Shown: positions 34,170 through 44,177, counted from the stretch's first letter. The stretch: 64,000 nt of DNA from Streptomyces sp. NBC_00457 (GCF_036014015.1 NZ_CP107905.1:496001-560000), one strand, 5' to 3'. Made by a program: numbers and translations. Notes: generated by a model not told the origin, from the letters alone.

Positions 34170-36995
34170 TCACCTCTGTGAAGTGGGCCGGTCCCCTGGC
34201 TCCTCGTGCGGCGGCAGCGCGGCGAGAGCCTCACCGAGAGTGACGCGGGAGGTGATGCCGATCTTCGGGTAGACCCGGTACAGGTGGGCTCCTACGGTTC
34301 GGTGGGAGAGGAAGAGCCGTTCACCGATCTCCTTGTTGGTCATTCCAGCGGCGGCGAGTGTCGCGATCTCGAGTTCCTGTGGTGTGAGCGGGTTCGCCCG
34401 CCGCCCCTGGCGCACCCATGCGGTGACATGGCCGCCTGCCCGCAGTTCCTCCGCCGCCCGTGCGGCCCAGGGGGCGGCTTCCAGATGACGAAAGGTGTCG
34501 AGGGCAGCGTCGAGGTGCACCCGGGACTCCCGGGCGGCACGTGCGCGACGTAGGTGCCTGCCGTAGGCCAGGCGTACGCGGGCGAGGTCGAAGGGCCAGC
34601 GCTCGATGCCGGGAATGGCGAGGGCTTCCTCGAAGAGTCCCGCAGCCTGCTTCTCGGTGGCGGCCATGGCGGCTGAGCCGGCGGTGAGCAGTGCCAGTCG
34701 GGGAGAGAGCGCGGGGAGGCCCTCCTGCCGCATCGCGGCCACATGTGCGAGTGCTTCGGCTCGGCGTCCGGTGTGCACAGCGGCTTCCACGAGATCCATG
34801 GGAACCCACAGAGCCTGCCAGACGTGGGGGGCCAGCACGCCTGGGGGACTGATCGCCGTTGCGTTGCGGTAGGCCTCTTCATGGTCACCGCGCCCCAGGG
34901 CGGCGAGTGCCGAGTGGTGCCGTGCGAAGTTCATGAAATTGTGAACGCCGCGGGGCTCCGCCCAGTCCGTGATCTGTTGTGCCAGTCTCCGCACCGTGGC
35001 GTCGTCGCCTCTCACAGCGGCGAGCAGGCCCTCGGGAAGTCGGAATTGCCATGCCATCAGCTGGTAGCCGTGCTCCGCGCACAGTCCGAGCCCCTCCGTG
35101 ACAAGGCGGCCGCACTCCTCCCACTGACCCGTCATGAAATCGTCCATGCACAGCACCGTCAGCGCGCTGAGGGCCGACGTGACGGCGCCCCCCTCTCGCC
35201 CGTCCTCGACGACGCGCCAGAGGGCCGCACGACACCCCGTCGCCCGGTCCACGGAGAGTGCCATCATCCCGATCCGCTCGATCCGGGTGGGGTCGGATTC
35301 CTGGTGCAGATCGTGGATCGCCGCATCGAGTTGGGCCAGGCTCGTGGAGGTGGCACGTGCCGGGTCGACGAGGATGCCAACCAGCAGCTCCATGAGGGGT
35401 GACAGTCCCACGGTCAGCTGGGCCATGGCGGCGCGATATCCGTCCCAGAACTCAGGTCTGCCGGCCACCAGGCATACCTTGAGCAGGGTGCGGAGCGCGT
35501 CGAAGAGTGCGTTGTCGTCACCACCGTCGGACCGGCCCGCACGGGTCGTGATCGCGCCGACGAGCAACCGGAAGGCGGTGTTGACGTCACCGTCACGATT
35601 GAGCAGCACATGGGACCCCGCGACTGCCGCCTGCAGCGACCCACGGAGTTCGGGATCAGCGCGACGGGCCGCCACGAGCAGTTCTGCCGCCGTCCGCAGC
35701 TCCCCAGCCACGTCCGAGCCCACATAGGCCGCTTCAGCCAGACGTCTGCTCCGGTCCGCGGAGCCCGGAGTGAGGTCCGCGGCCCGCACCAGCGCGTTGA
35801 ACGCACCGACGGCGTCGCCGCGTCGGCGGACCCGGTGGGCGGTCTGCTCAAGGAGCGCCGCGACCCGTTCGTCGGGGTCGGGTGTGGCCTCGGCGAGATG
35901 CCATGCCCGGCGATCGGGCTGATCGGTCAGTGCGTGCGCCAGGGCATGATGGGCGTCGAGGCGCTGACCACTGCTCGAGCCCCATACGATCGTCGCGCGG
36001 ACCAGCGGGTGGCGGAAGACCAGTCTCCCCAGGCCTCGGTCCTCGATCCGCACCAGCTGGGCCCGCTCCGCCGGCGCGAGATCGGTGAGCGTGTCCTCGC
36101 TGGAGCCGACGGCCCGTAGGACCCGCAGATCACCGGCGCCCTCCAGTGCGGCCAGGAGCAGCAGCCGACGGGTGGGTGCCGGCAGCTCCGCGACCCGGGA
36201 GGCGTACAGGTCCTGCAGGCGCCGACTGAGCGGAAGCACTGCGGAGAACTCGCCCCCCGAGCCGCGGCGCGGGTCGCTGAGCGCACCCGGCAGTTCCAGA
36301 AGCACCAGGGGATTCCCTTGAGCCTGCGCCAGAACGCTCTGCATGTCTCGCGCGCCGAGCAGCGGGAACCGCATACCGACGAGGCCTGCCGCGGCCCTGT
36401 CGTCCAGCGGGCGCACGGCGAGTTCGGGGAGTCCAGACCGGTCGAAGAAGCCCTCGTACCCCGGCCGTGAGGCGGCGAGAAAGCCCACCCGGCTCCCAGT
36501 CAGCCGCCGGGCGACGAACGCGAGAGCCGCCGCGCTGGCACGGTCGACCCATTGCAGGTCATCCACGACCAGCAGCAACGGACGCGTACTCGCGGCTTGG
36601 CGGAGCAGAGCCACGGCCGCGCCGTAGACGACGAGGCGGTCCACCGCGGCGCCCTCACTGATGCCCAGCGCCACCATCAGCGCGTCACGGTACGGCGGGC
36701 TGAGTCCGTCGAGTTCCTGGCGCAAGGGTTCGAGCACGTGGCTCAGTGCGGAGAAGGACATGTCCGTCAGGAACTCGACACCGTCGGAACGCAGCACCAG
36801 CGCACCAGCCGACATCGCGGCCTTCGCCGCAGTGTCCAGCAGGACGGACTTGCCCACGCCCGGCTCTCCCGACAGCAGCAGGACCCCGCCGCTCCTGACC
36901 GTGTCGTCGACGAAGGACCGGAGCAGTTTCAACTCCTGTTCGCGTCCGACCAGTCCTATGGTCATGCTCCGCAGCGCCGGGTCATCACCGTCCAC
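34170..36995 (-). CDS. LAL-type giant LuxR-family ATP-binding regulator
   Basis: A 941-residue regulator. Walker A is SGEPGVGKSVLL, Walker B LLVVDDLQWVDRASAA, and the C-terminal LuxR domain is LTPQELEIATLAAAGMTNKEIGERLFLSHRTVGAHLYRVYPKIG, named here by TNKEIGERLFLSHRT. GGAGGAA precedes the GTG at 36995. The repeat-rich middle is similar in arrangement to the LAL gene at 29953. Three LAL genes within 16 kb is a high density. No target operon is evident. Confidence 0.9.
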   Translation of the reverse strand: MDGDDPALRSMTIGLVGREQELKLLRSFVDDTVRSGGVLLLSGEPGVGKSVLLDTAAKAAMSAGALVLRSDGVEFLTDMSFSALSHVLEPLRQELDGLSPPYRDALMVALGISEGAAVDRLVVYGAAVALLRQAASTRPLLLVVDDLQWVDRASAAALAFVARRLTGSRVGFLAASRPGYEGFFDRSGLPELAVRPLDDRAAAGLVGMRFPLLGARDMQSVLAQAQGNPLVLLELPGALSDPRRGSGGEFSAVLPLSRRLQDLYASRVAELPAPTRRLLLLAALEGAGDLRVLRAVGSSEDTLTDLAPAERAQLVRIEDRGLGRLVFRHPLVRATIVWGSSSGQRLDAHHALAHALTDQPDRRAWHLAEATPDPDERVAALLEQTAHRVRRRGDAVGAFNALVRAADLTPGSADRSRRLAEAAYVGSDVAGELRTAAELLVAARRADPELRGSLQAAVAGSHVLLNRDGDVNTAFRLLVGAITTRAGRSDGGDDNALFDALRTLLKVCLVAGRPEFWDGYRAAMAQLTVGLSPLMELLVGILVDPARATSTSLAQLDAAIHDLHQESDPTRIERIGMMALSVDRATGCRAALWRVVEDGREGGAVTSALSALTVLCMDDFMTGQWEECGRLVTEGLGLCAEHGYQLMAWQFRLPEGLLAAVRGDDATVRRLAQQITDWAEPRGVHNFMNFARHHSALAALGRGDHEEAYRNATAISPPGVLAPHVWQALWVPMDLVEAAVHTGRRAEALAHVAAMRQEGLPALSPRLALLTAGSAAMAATEKQAAGLFEEALAIPGIERWPFDLARVRLAYGRHLRRARAARESRVHLDAALDTFRHLEAAPWAARAAEELRAGGHVTAWVRQGRRANPLTPQELEIATLAAAGMTNKEIGERLFLSHRTVGAHLYRVYPKIGITSRVTLGEALAALPPHEEPGDRPTSQR

Positions 36996-37248
36996 GAGTT
37001 GCTTCCTCCGAGCTCACATGGCGGCCGAGAGTTCGCAGAGGACGGTTCGTGACTCTTTGAGCTGTTCCGCGGTCGCCTGATGGTGCGGGCGGAGTCTTCT
37101 GGTCCGCCGCCTGCGGTCTGTTGGGGTGGCTGGGTGAGCGGACGAAAGCCGTGCCCGAGTGACGTGTCGGGCGAGCAGTGATCGTTGATCGAGGCGTGAT
37201 CTCCGCCTGGAAGTATCGGCATCGCTCGGTCAGCGGCCGCCAAGGCGC

Positions 37249-37356
37249 CTACGGGATGCGGAAGATGGTGAACGCCGGCGATGCCGAGCTGATGCCGAAG
37301 GCGACGAACGCCGACACCGCGACATCCAGTTCACCGATGGTCGGGGTGGCCGTCAT
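37249..37356 (-). CDS. Possible 35-residue peptide gene
   Basis: A short frame from ATG 37356 to TAG encodes MTATPTIGELDVAVSAF followed by VAFGISSASPAFTIFRIP. Its acidic first half and hydrophobic, Ser/Ala/Phe-rich second half resemble a leader plus core of a modified peptide precursor. The ribosome binding site is weak (AGAAGA about 15 bases upstream). No peptide-modifying enzyme gene is next to it, so this may be chance. Confidence 0.25.
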   Translation of the reverse strand: MTATPTIGELDVAVSAFVAFGISSASPAFTIFRIP

Positions 37357-37559
37357 ATCGTCTGTCTTCTGATCGTTCCTGACTTGAACCACGCATGCCT
37401 CCACGGCCGGCTCCTCTGCCCCGGTGTGGGCAGCTTGAGGCTGTTGAAAGCCAACGTGGCACCCAGGGCAGCCGATCGCGCCCTTGAGGATCCGTAGGTG
37501 ACTCCGTGGTTGTCCCGTGGGTACATCCGTGGCCTGGGCCTCACAGGCGTCTCACGTGG

Positions 37560-37654
37560 CGGTGTGTGATCAGGCAGACGGCGAGGCGGTTCTCACTGCA
37601 GGCGAGTCCTGTTCCGCGCGGCCTCCCACCGAACCGGACGTGACGGTTCCCCGG
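37560..37654 (-). other. 3' part of a degenerate group II intron RNA
   Basis: On the minus strand, GAACCGTCACGTCCGGTTCG and the following GTGGGAGGCCGCGCGGAAC match the segment that normally follows the maturase gene in bacterial group II introns (the GTCCGGTTCGG hairpin). Its place directly after the maturase remnant supports this. Domain V and VI boundaries cannot be fixed by eye. Confidence 0.5.
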
Positions 37655-38115
37655 TCATCTGTCGGTCCAGGGAGCACTGCGTGAGTGGTCTGGCCGGCTG
37701 TTACGAATGGATACGGTCGTGGCAGATGTCGCAGGCCGCGACGCTCTTGCGGCGCCGGTGAAACATGACGCGCGCCCCAGTCGGAGGCTGCCGTCCGGCA
37801 CGAATGAGGTCAGCGAGAGCGCGGGCGTGGAGCACTTGCACGTTGCCCTGGCTTCCGCAGATCTCGCAGTATCCGTCAGGAGTCTCGCGATGAGTTCTCT
37901 CTGCGGACAGTCCACCCAGACGGGCTCGCGATCGACGAGTTCCGCCGCCCGCTGCCGTCGGAGGAGGATCCCACCGAACCGGGCCACCGGTGGTGTCTGT
38001 TCTTCCGCTCGATTGGCCTGGACCAGTTCGCCGCGCCGACGGGCCTTCGCCAGCAGATTCTGCGGGATCGGGGGCCACTACGCCTTGCGGCGCCCCGTAG
38101 AGCTGGCACCCCATC
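37655..38115 (-). pseudogene. Group II intron reverse transcriptase/maturase, C-terminal remnant
   Basis: The minus strand encodes the end of an intron maturase in two frames. One frame has RRGELVQANRAEEQTPPVARF and then RRQRAAELVDREPVWVDCPQRELIARLL. The other continues with DGYCEICGSQGNVQVLHARAL and the HNH-like zinc end CDICHDRIHS just before the stop at 37701. The frame changes near 37870, and the reverse-transcriptase part upstream is missing. It is therefore a dead fragment of a formerly mobile retroelement. Confidence 0.75.
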
Positions 38116-38459
38116 AGCCCGCACCTATACCACCGTACATCTCGATGCGCATGGCATACATACCGTCCGAATCAACACCTTGTCACACGAAGCAAGGTCG
38201 CGTCGACGCAGCCCTTACAACAGTCAGCCAGGAGCGAGACAACCGCGGCCAGGCACTGGCGGATCTCCGAGCGACTGACGGGCCCGCTCGCTGCCGTCAA
38301 CGTACCCCGCACTGCGACGGCCCGAGTCCGCCGCCAGGACCGCCTCCGCTGGGCGAGGTACCGCAAAACCGTCGCTGAGATCCTGTCGCTCGACCAGACG
38401 GTCACGTTCGTCGGGGGCCGTCAGCCGAGCGGATGAGGCGCGCGTCACACCCTTCTTCC

Positions 38460-38487
38460 TGTCACACTTCGCCGGGCCACCCCGGTC
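38460..38487 (+). promoter_or_regulatory. ECF41-type promoter of the AhpD-like gene
   Basis: TGTCACA (38460-38466) is followed 17 bp later by GGTC (38484-38487). The start codon of the AhpD-like gene lies 37 bp downstream. Ten other sites in the window share the same pattern with 16-bp spacing. AhpD-like (carboxymuconolactone decarboxylase) genes are the classical neighbours and targets of ECF41 sigma factors. Confidence 0.6.
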
Positions 38488-38523
38488 AATAGTGTGTATC
38501 TGCAACACGGCAAGGAGATCACC

Positions 38524-38997
38524 GTGGAACCGCGTCTCAACTATTTCGGCCATCCCCTCGCGGGAAAGGTGCTGAAGCACATCAACTCAGCCAGCAAGGT
38601 GCTTTCGGACTCAGTTTTGCCGGCCGTGGTCCAGGAGCTGGTGAAGATCCGCGCAAGCCAGATCAACGGTTGCGGCTTCTGCACCGACATGCACACCAAG
38701 GACGCCACCCTGGCGGGAGAGACCCCGCAGCGTCTCAACCTGGTCGCGGCCTGGCGCGAGGCCAAGGTCTTCACGGAAGCCGAGCGCGCCGCACTGGAAC
38801 TGACGGAGCAGGGCACCCGCATCGCCGACGCGGCCGGTGGTGTCACGGATGAGGCCTGGGCGAACGCGGCCAAGCACTTCGACGAGGACCAGATGGTCGC
38901 CCTCATGTCCCTCATCGCCGTCATCAACGCCTACAACCGCGTCAACGTCATCAACCAGCAGCCTGCCGGGGACTACCAGCCTGGCCAGTTCGGCTAG
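38524..38997 (+). CDS. Carboxymuconolactone decarboxylase/AhpD-like protein
   Basis: A 157-residue protein of the alkylhydroperoxidase D-like fold. The redox motif is CGFCTDMH (Cys50, Cys53, His57), within KIRASQINGCGFC, a pattern typical of peroxidase-type members. EAERAALELTE is the family helix after the motif. The GTG at 38524 has AAGGAG six bases upstream, so I prefer it to the upstream frame. It probably removes peroxides or acts as a redox relay in the cytoplasm. Expression is likely under the ECF41-type promoter at 38460. Confidence 0.9.
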   Translation: MEPRLNYFGHPLAGKVLKHINSASKVLSDSVLPAVVQELVKIRASQINGCGFCTDMHTKDATLAGETPQRLNLVAAWREAKVFTEAERAALELTEQGTRIADAAGGVTDEAWANAAKHFDEDQMVALMSLIAVINAYNRVNVINQQPAGDYQPGQFG

Positions 38998-39138
38998 CCG
39001 ACACCTTCCCGGCCGGGTGCACACGGTCCGTCTCCGCGCCGCCCCGACCCTAGGCGGGGAGACGGACTACCGGCGTCAATCGTTCTTGCTGAGCTGTGCG
39101 TTGGCTTCCCGTCTCAGGAGAGCCCGCGTCGGGCACCG

Positions 39139-39732
39139 TCATTGGTGTACGAGTAGCATCACGACCGTTCCAAGGTGCATGGCGCCCTGCCAGAAGTGGC
39201 CGTAGAGCTCCTTGATAGCAAGGGTGCGCGGGTGCCTTGTGTTCCGTCGCAGCCCCGGCAGGTCGCGCGTGAGCGACCGGAGGGCGCAGACGAGGAGATA
39301 CAACACGAGTACCCCAGTCCCCACGTCGTGGCCTGCTGGTTCCCCCATTGAGTGACCGGCGTGGGCGGCCAGGTCCTCATGTCGCGAACTCTCCGTCGGG
39401 CGTGCCATCCAGACCATCGCGGCCATGGCGGCAGCGGACGGAATGCTCCGCGCCACCGCGATCAGTCGCGCCCCGTGACTCCGACTGAGGGTGGACAGCG
39501 GAAACCACAGTGCTGCGGCCGCGAAGAAGGCCGCTTGCGTACCCGCAGGCACGGGAGTGCCCCAACTCCACGGCATGACAGACATGGCCACTGCCATGAT
39601 GGTGTGCAGGAGGCCGTCGATCCGCATGCGCCACCCGTAACTCCGCGGTAGGACACGGTGTCGCAACTCATGGACTGCCGCGGTCACGAACAGCACCGTC
39701 AGCATGCAGCACACAACGTAAGTGGCGCTCAT
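39139..39732 (-). CDS. DUF5134 integral membrane protein
   Basis: A 197-residue protein with five or six membrane helices. The DUF5134 character shows in the start ATYVVCCMLTVLFVTAAVHELRH, in RIDGLLHTIMAVAMSVMPW, and in a His-rich loop HEDLAAHAGHSMGE. GGAG precedes the ATG at 39732. The function is unknown; His/Met-rich relatives sit in copper or redox contexts, but this is only a hint. A minus-strand ECF41-type promoter at 39848-39874 points to it, with a 5' leader of about 110 bases. Confidence 0.75.
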   Translation of the reverse strand: MSATYVVCCMLTVLFVTAAVHELRHRVLPRSYGWRMRIDGLLHTIMAVAMSVMPWSWGTPVPAGTQAAFFAAAALWFPLSTLSRSHGARLIAVARSIPSAAAMAAMVWMARPTESSRHEDLAAHAGHSMGEPAGHDVGTGVLVLYLLVCALRSLTRDLPGLRRNTRHPRTLAIKELYGHFWQGAMHLGTVVMLLVHQ

Positions 39733-39847
39733 ACTTCTCCTGCCCTCCCACGGGACGTGGTGCACGCAGGTGAGCCCGATGTGCCAGTTCCTCTCTTCTA
39801 CCAGCGTGAGCATCGGCTTGCCGGGCTCACAATCGTTTTGCGGTGAT

Positions 39848-39874
39848 GACCGGGCACACGGTGCATATGTGACA
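39848..39874 (-). promoter_or_regulatory. ECF41-type promoter of the DUF5134 gene
   Basis: On the minus strand TGTCACA (39874-39868) is followed after 16 bp by GGTC (39851-39848). It is divergent from the plus-strand site at 39950, forming a back-to-back promoter pair 75 bp apart. Confidence 0.6.
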
Positions 39875-39949
39875 GTGCTTCCGCTCAGCCTGCGCGGTCC
39901 GATGTTCGCGGTCCCGGGCCCTTGAACCGTGGCACTACTCGTTGAGCGA

Positions 39950-39976
39950 TGTCACAACAAGGGCCCAACCGCTGTC
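39950..39976 (+). promoter_or_regulatory. ECF41-type promoter of the broken NmrA-type reductase
   Basis: TGTCACA (39950-39956), 16-bp spacer, TGTC (39973-39976). The broken reductase gene begins 79 bp downstream. The promoter is kept although the gene is dead. Confidence 0.55.
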
Positions 39977-40054
39977 GTAGTCAGTGGGGTGTCCGACGTG
40001 GCCGGCTTGAAGACGCCAATGGGATCACTGACCCCTCGAAGGGAAGGAACCCAG

Positions 40055-40600
40055 ATGAGAGTCGTTATCGCAGGGCACGGTCTCGACGAGGCCCTGCGGG
40101 GGACCGAGGTGGTGGTGGACGTCACCGACGCCTCCGCACACACCGAGGAGGCCGGTCTGCCCTTCTTCCGCACCGCGACGGCCAATCTCCTGGCCACGGC
40201 GGCCTCGGCCGACGTCGAGCACCACGTGGTCCTGTCGGTGGTGGGAGCCGAGCGGCTGCGGTCGGGTTACTTCCTCGCGAAAGAGCTGCAGGAATACCAA
40301 GTACAGAAGCCCCCGATCCCCCATTCGATCGTGCGTGCCGCAGTGTCCTTCGCGTCCCTCGATGCCATGGCTGTCGCAGACACGCGTCCACGTCGCGCCT
40401 GCGCTGATCCGTCCCGTGGCGCCGGGCGACATCGCTGCCGCTGTCGCGCATGTCGGTGTAGGAGTGCCGCTGTTCGGCACGCTGGAGGTGGCCGGCCCCG
40501 AGGAGTACCGCCTTGACGACCTCCCGTCGAAGCTCCTCGCCGCAGGCAGCGACGCCAGTGTTGTCTCCGGTCCGCGTGCCAGGCGCTTCGCCGCCGAGGT
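40055..40600 (+). pseudogene. Broken NmrA-like NAD(P)-binding reductase
   Basis: The translation resembles the intact gene at 54438-55184: TEVVVDVTDAS, FFRTATANLL, HHVVLSVVGAERL, SGYFLAKELQE and, in another frame, GTLEVAGPEEYRLDDLPSKLLAAG and VVSGPRARRFAAEVG. The Rossmann glycine motif and about 55 residues are deleted right after MRVVIAG, and a frameshift occurs near 40380. Sense ends near 40600. GGGAAGG precedes the ATG. Confidence 0.75.
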
Positions 40601-40800
40601 GGGAAAAACACGCGCTTCTGTCCACACCGCGCGCCCGCATTGGTCACACGACCTTCAGCGCGTGGTTCGCGCGACGCTGACGCGTGCGGACCTGCGGCGG
40701 CCTCCCCACGCATATCTCCTGGGACGGCCGCCACAGCGTGCTCGTGGCCGCAGCCGCCGTCCGTCTTCTCCTCCCATGTTGTGATGACAGGAAGCCCTCA

Positions 40801-43491
40801 ATGAGTGATCCGACCCCGCCCACGCAGTCCTCCGCGATGAGTGAGCTCGACCAGTTGCCGGACCTTGACGCCGAGGAGACGAAGGAGTGGCAGGCATCGC
40901 TCGACGCTGTCATCCGGCATGCCGGGCCGGAACGCGCCGGGTACCTGCTGCGGCGTGTGCACGAGTACGCGGCCAGGTCCGGTGTGGCCCTGCCGGGGCT
41001 TGTGTCCACGGACTACATCAACACGATCCCGGTGTCGTCCCAACCGGCGTTCCCGGGTGACATCGCCATGGAGACCCGTATCACCGCGCTGAACCGCTGG
41101 AACGCGGCCGCGATGGTGACCCGCGGATCCCGTCTGGGTCTCGGCGGCCATATCTCGACGTACGCCTCTGCGGCATGGCTCTACGAGATCGGGTTCCAGC
41201 ACTTCTTCCAGGGCAAGGACGGCGACGGTTCCGGGGATCAGCTGTTTCTGCAGGGACATGCCTCGCCCGGCATCTACGCACGGGTGTTCCTGGAGGGCCG
41301 GCTGAGCGAGGAGCAACTGGACGGCTTCCGGCGCGAGGCCGACGGTCACGGTCTGCCCTCCTATCCGCACCCCCGGCGCCTGCCGTGGCTGTGGGAGTTC
41401 CCGACCGTCTCGATGGGTCTGGGCCCGCTCGCCGCCATCTACCAGGCCCGGTTCAACCGCTATCTGCACAACAGGGGGATCAAGGACACTTCCGGGTCTC
41501 GTGTGTGGGCGTTCCTGGGCGACGGGGAGGTGGACGAGCCCGAGTCGACGGCCGCGCTGGAACTCGCCGCTCGTGAAGGTCTCGACAACCTCACCTTCGT
41601 CATCAACTGCAACCTGCAGCGGCTGGACGGCCCGGTCCGGTCGAACTCCAAGATCGTGCAGGAACTGGAGGCCCGGTTCCGCGGCGCGGGCTGGCATGTG
41701 GTGAAGACCCTCTGGGGCGAGGCCTGGGACGCCGTACTACGGCAGGACACGGACGGCTCCCTCGTCCGCCGCCTCGGCGAGGTACCCGACGGTCAGCTCC
41801 AGACGTACGCCGCGCGGGACGCCGCCTACATACGCGCACACTTCTTCACCGGTGACACACTGTCCCGCCTCGCCGCGAGTCTGAGTGACGCGCAGCTCAC
41901 CGACCTGTTCCGGAACTCCCGTGGCGGGCACGAACCCCTCAAGGTCCACGCCGCCTACCGGGCCGCGGTCGACCACAGGGATCAGCCGACCGTCGTCCTC
42001 GCCCAGACGGTGAAGGGCCACACACTGGGTTCGGGCTTCGAGTCCCGCAACGCCAACCATCAGATGAAGAAGCTGACCATGCCGCAGTTCCGTCAGATGC
42101 GCGACTCGCTGGAACTGCCCATCCCGGACAGCGCGTTGAGCGGGGACGTGGTCCCGTACTGGCACCCCGGTGAGGATTCGGAAGAGGTGCGGTACCTGCG
42201 CGAAAGGCGTTCCGCCCTGGCAGGCCCCGTCCCGGAACGGAGGGTGGTGGCCAAGGCGCTCAAGCAGCCACCGTCCGGCCCCTTCGAAGCCCTCCAGAAA
42301 GGCTTCGGCAGACAGGAGGTGGCCACCACCATGGCCCTGGTCCGGCTGGTCAAGGAGCTGATGCGCGTGGAGGAGACAGGACACCGCTGGGTGCCCATCA
42401 TCCCCGACGAGGCACGCACGTTCGGCATGGAGGCACTGTTCCCGACAGCCGGGATCTACGCGCCGAAGGGTCAGCGCTACGAGCCGGTCGACGCCGATCA
42501 GCTACTGCACTACCGGGAGGCCACCGACGGCCAGCTCATCGACGAAGGCATCACCGAGGCCGGGTCGGTGGCCGAGTTCACCGCGGCGGCGACGTCATAC
42601 GCCACACACGGCGAACCCATGATCCCCTTCTACATCTTCTACGCCATGTTCGGATTCCAGCGCACCGGCGACCAGTTCTGGGCCCTGGCGGACCAAATGG
42701 GCCGGGGCTTCGTCATCGGGGCGACGGCCGGGCGTACGACCATGACCGGCGAGGGACTGCAACACGCCGACGGGCATTCCCACCTGCTGGCCTCCACGAA
42801 TCCCGCCGCCGTCATCTACGACCCGGCCTTCGCCTACGAGATCGCGGTGATCGTCCGGGAAGGGCTCCGGCGGATGTACGGCGACCAGCCCGAAGACATC
42901 TTCTACTACCTGACGGTCTACAACGAGCCCAAGCAGCAGCCGCCCATGCCCACCAGTCCGTCCGTCGAGGAAGGCATCCTGCGAGGGATCTACCCCTTCC
43001 GACGGGCCGAGCCCAGCGCTGGGGAACCGCGGATTCAGTTGCTGTCCTCCGGCACGGCCATCCACTGGGCGCTCAAGGCCCAGGAACTCCTGCTGTCACA
43101 GTGGGAAGTGCACGCCGATGTCTGGTCGGTGACGTCCTGGACGGAGCTGCGCCGCGACGCCCTGTGTGCCGACCGGGCGCGGCTACGCGGTGAGGAGGAG
43201 CTCGTCCCGAATGTGACGGCGGCGCTGTCGGGCGCACCAGGGCCCGTGCTGGCGGTCAGCGACTGGATGCGGCAGGTGCCGGATCAGATCAGCCAGTGGG
43301 TCGAGCAGGACTACTCGTCGCTGGGAACGGACGGCTTCGGACTGTCGGACACCCGTGACGCCGTGCGCCGCTACTTCCGGGTGGACCCCGAGTCGATCGT
43401 CGTCGCCGCCCTGGACCAGTTGGCGCGGTCCGGTGTCATCGCTCCGGACAGGGTCGACCGGGCCCGCCAACGCTACGGCTGGCAAGGGTGA
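40801..43491 (+). CDS. aceE: Pyruvate dehydrogenase E1 component, homodimeric (AceE type)
   Basis: An 896-residue thiamine-diphosphate enzyme that decarboxylates pyruvate and acetylates the lipoyl group of E2. The length matches E. coli AceE (about 890). The ThDP/Mg motif is [10 protein letters not shown] (from Gly240) ending in NCN (about 270-272). Other AceE blocks are [55 protein letters not shown] and [33 protein letters not shown] lies seven bases before the ATG at 40801. The gene is followed by a dead E2 gene, so this E1 must use an E2 encoded elsewhere or be a dispensable copy. Confidence 0.92.
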   Translation: MSDPTPPTQSSAMSELDQLPDLDAEETKEWQASLDAVIRHAGPERAGYLLRRVHEYAARSGVALPGLVSTDYINTIPVSSQPAFPGDIAMETRITALNRWNAAAMVTRGSRLGLGGHISTYASAAWLYEIGFQHFFQGKDGDGSGDQLFLQGHASPGIYARVFLEGRLSEEQLDGFRREADGHGLPSYPHPRRLPWLWEFPTVSMGLGPLAAIYQARFNRYLHNRGIKDTSGSRVWAFLGDGEVDEPESTAALELAAREGLDNLTFVINCNLQRLDGPVRSNSKIVQELEARFRGAGWHVVKTLWGEAWDAVLRQDTDGSLVRRLGEVPDGQLQTYAARDAAYIRAHFFTGDTLSRLAASLSDAQLTDLFRNSRGGHEPLKVHAAYRAAVDHRDQPTVVLAQTVKGHTLGSGFESRNANHQMKKLTMPQFRQMRDSLELPIPDSALSGDVVPYWHPGEDSEEVRYLRERRSALAGPVPERRVVAKALKQPPSGPFEALQKGFGRQEVATTMALVRLVKELMRVEETGHRWVPIIPDEARTFGMEALFPTAGIYAPKGQRYEPVDADQLLHYREATDGQLIDEGITEAGSVAEFTAAATSYATHGEPMIPFYIFYAMFGFQRTGDQFWALADQMGRGFVIGATAGRTTMTGEGLQHADGHSHLLASTNPAAVIYDPAFAYEIAVIVREGLRRMYGDQPEDIFYYLTVYNEPKQQPPMPTSPSVEEGILRGIYPFRRAEPSAGEPRIQLLSSGTAIHWALKAQELLLSQWEVHADVWSVTSWTELRRDALCADRARLRGEEELVPNVTAALSGAPGPVLAVSDWMRQVPDQISQWVEQDYSSLGTDGFGLSDTRDAVRRYFRVDPESIVVAALDQLARSGVIAPDRVDRARQRYGWQG

Positions 43492-43524
43492 GCGCCTGCA
43501 GATACGTGAGGAGCAACCCAAGTC

Positions 43525-44177
43525 ATGTCTGTTTCCGTAACCTTCCGGCCCTTGGCGAGAGCGTCACCGAGGGCACGGTCACCCGCTGACTGAAGCAGAT
43601 CGGCGAGACGGTCAAGGCCGACGAACCCCACCGAGATCCCCTCCCCCGCCTCCGGTGTGCTGCTGGAGATCGTCGGATGACACGCATCCGCAAGATCATC
43701 GGCGACAGTCTGATGAAGGGCCTTCAGGAGCAGGCACCGCTCACCACCGTGGCCGAGGCCGACGTCACCAGCCTGACGCGGCTGCGCGCCCGGGCCGAGG
43801 GCACCTTCACCACCCGCGAGGGCTTTCAGCTGTCTCCGATGCTGGATCAACGAGGACGAAGGAACCGTCACCTACTTCGACACCGAGAACATCGGCATCG
43901 CGGTCGACACGGAGAGGGAGCTGACGACCCCGGTCATCAAGGCGGCGGGCGACCTGAGCATCGCCGACATCGCGAGGTCGATCGTCGATCTGACCGGCAA
44001 GGCACGGAGCGCCGGTCTTGCCTCAATGGACGTGACAGGCATGGTGACCTGTCGCTGTCGTACGACCACCGACTCGTCGACGGCTCCGACGCCGCCCAGT
44101 ATCTAGCCGTGAAGGCGATCGTGGAAGCCGCGGCGTTCACCCACGAGCTGCTCGCCGAAAGCCCGGAACAGCCCTGA
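43525..44177 (+). pseudogene. Broken dihydrolipoamide acyltransferase (E2)
   Basis: Pieces of an E2 lie in three frames. The lipoyl-domain start ESVTEGTVTR reads out of frame from the ATG, with the expected Trp codon changed to TGA (43588-43590), and the lipoyl-lysine region is deleted. The core domain then runs IRKIIGDSLMKGLQEQAPLTTVAEADVT, shifts frame at about 43850 to EDEGTVTYFDTENIGIAVDTE, and shifts again to the catalytic LSYDHRLVDGSDAAQYL. The gene begins 33 bp after aceE and was probably its operon partner. Confidence 0.8.

Noticed and set aside
37178..37372. 64-codon plus-strand frame in the gap after the third LAL gene
   Set aside because: No ribosome binding site, no recognisable motif, and overlaps a better-looking but still doubtful minus-strand short frame.
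38181..38187. TGTCACA 280 bp before the first accepted promoter
   Set aside because: The bases 16 bp downstream are CGAC and no gene start follows at a sensible distance.
43094..43100. TGTCACA inside aceE
   Set aside because: Lies within coding sequence, lacks the second element and precedes no start.
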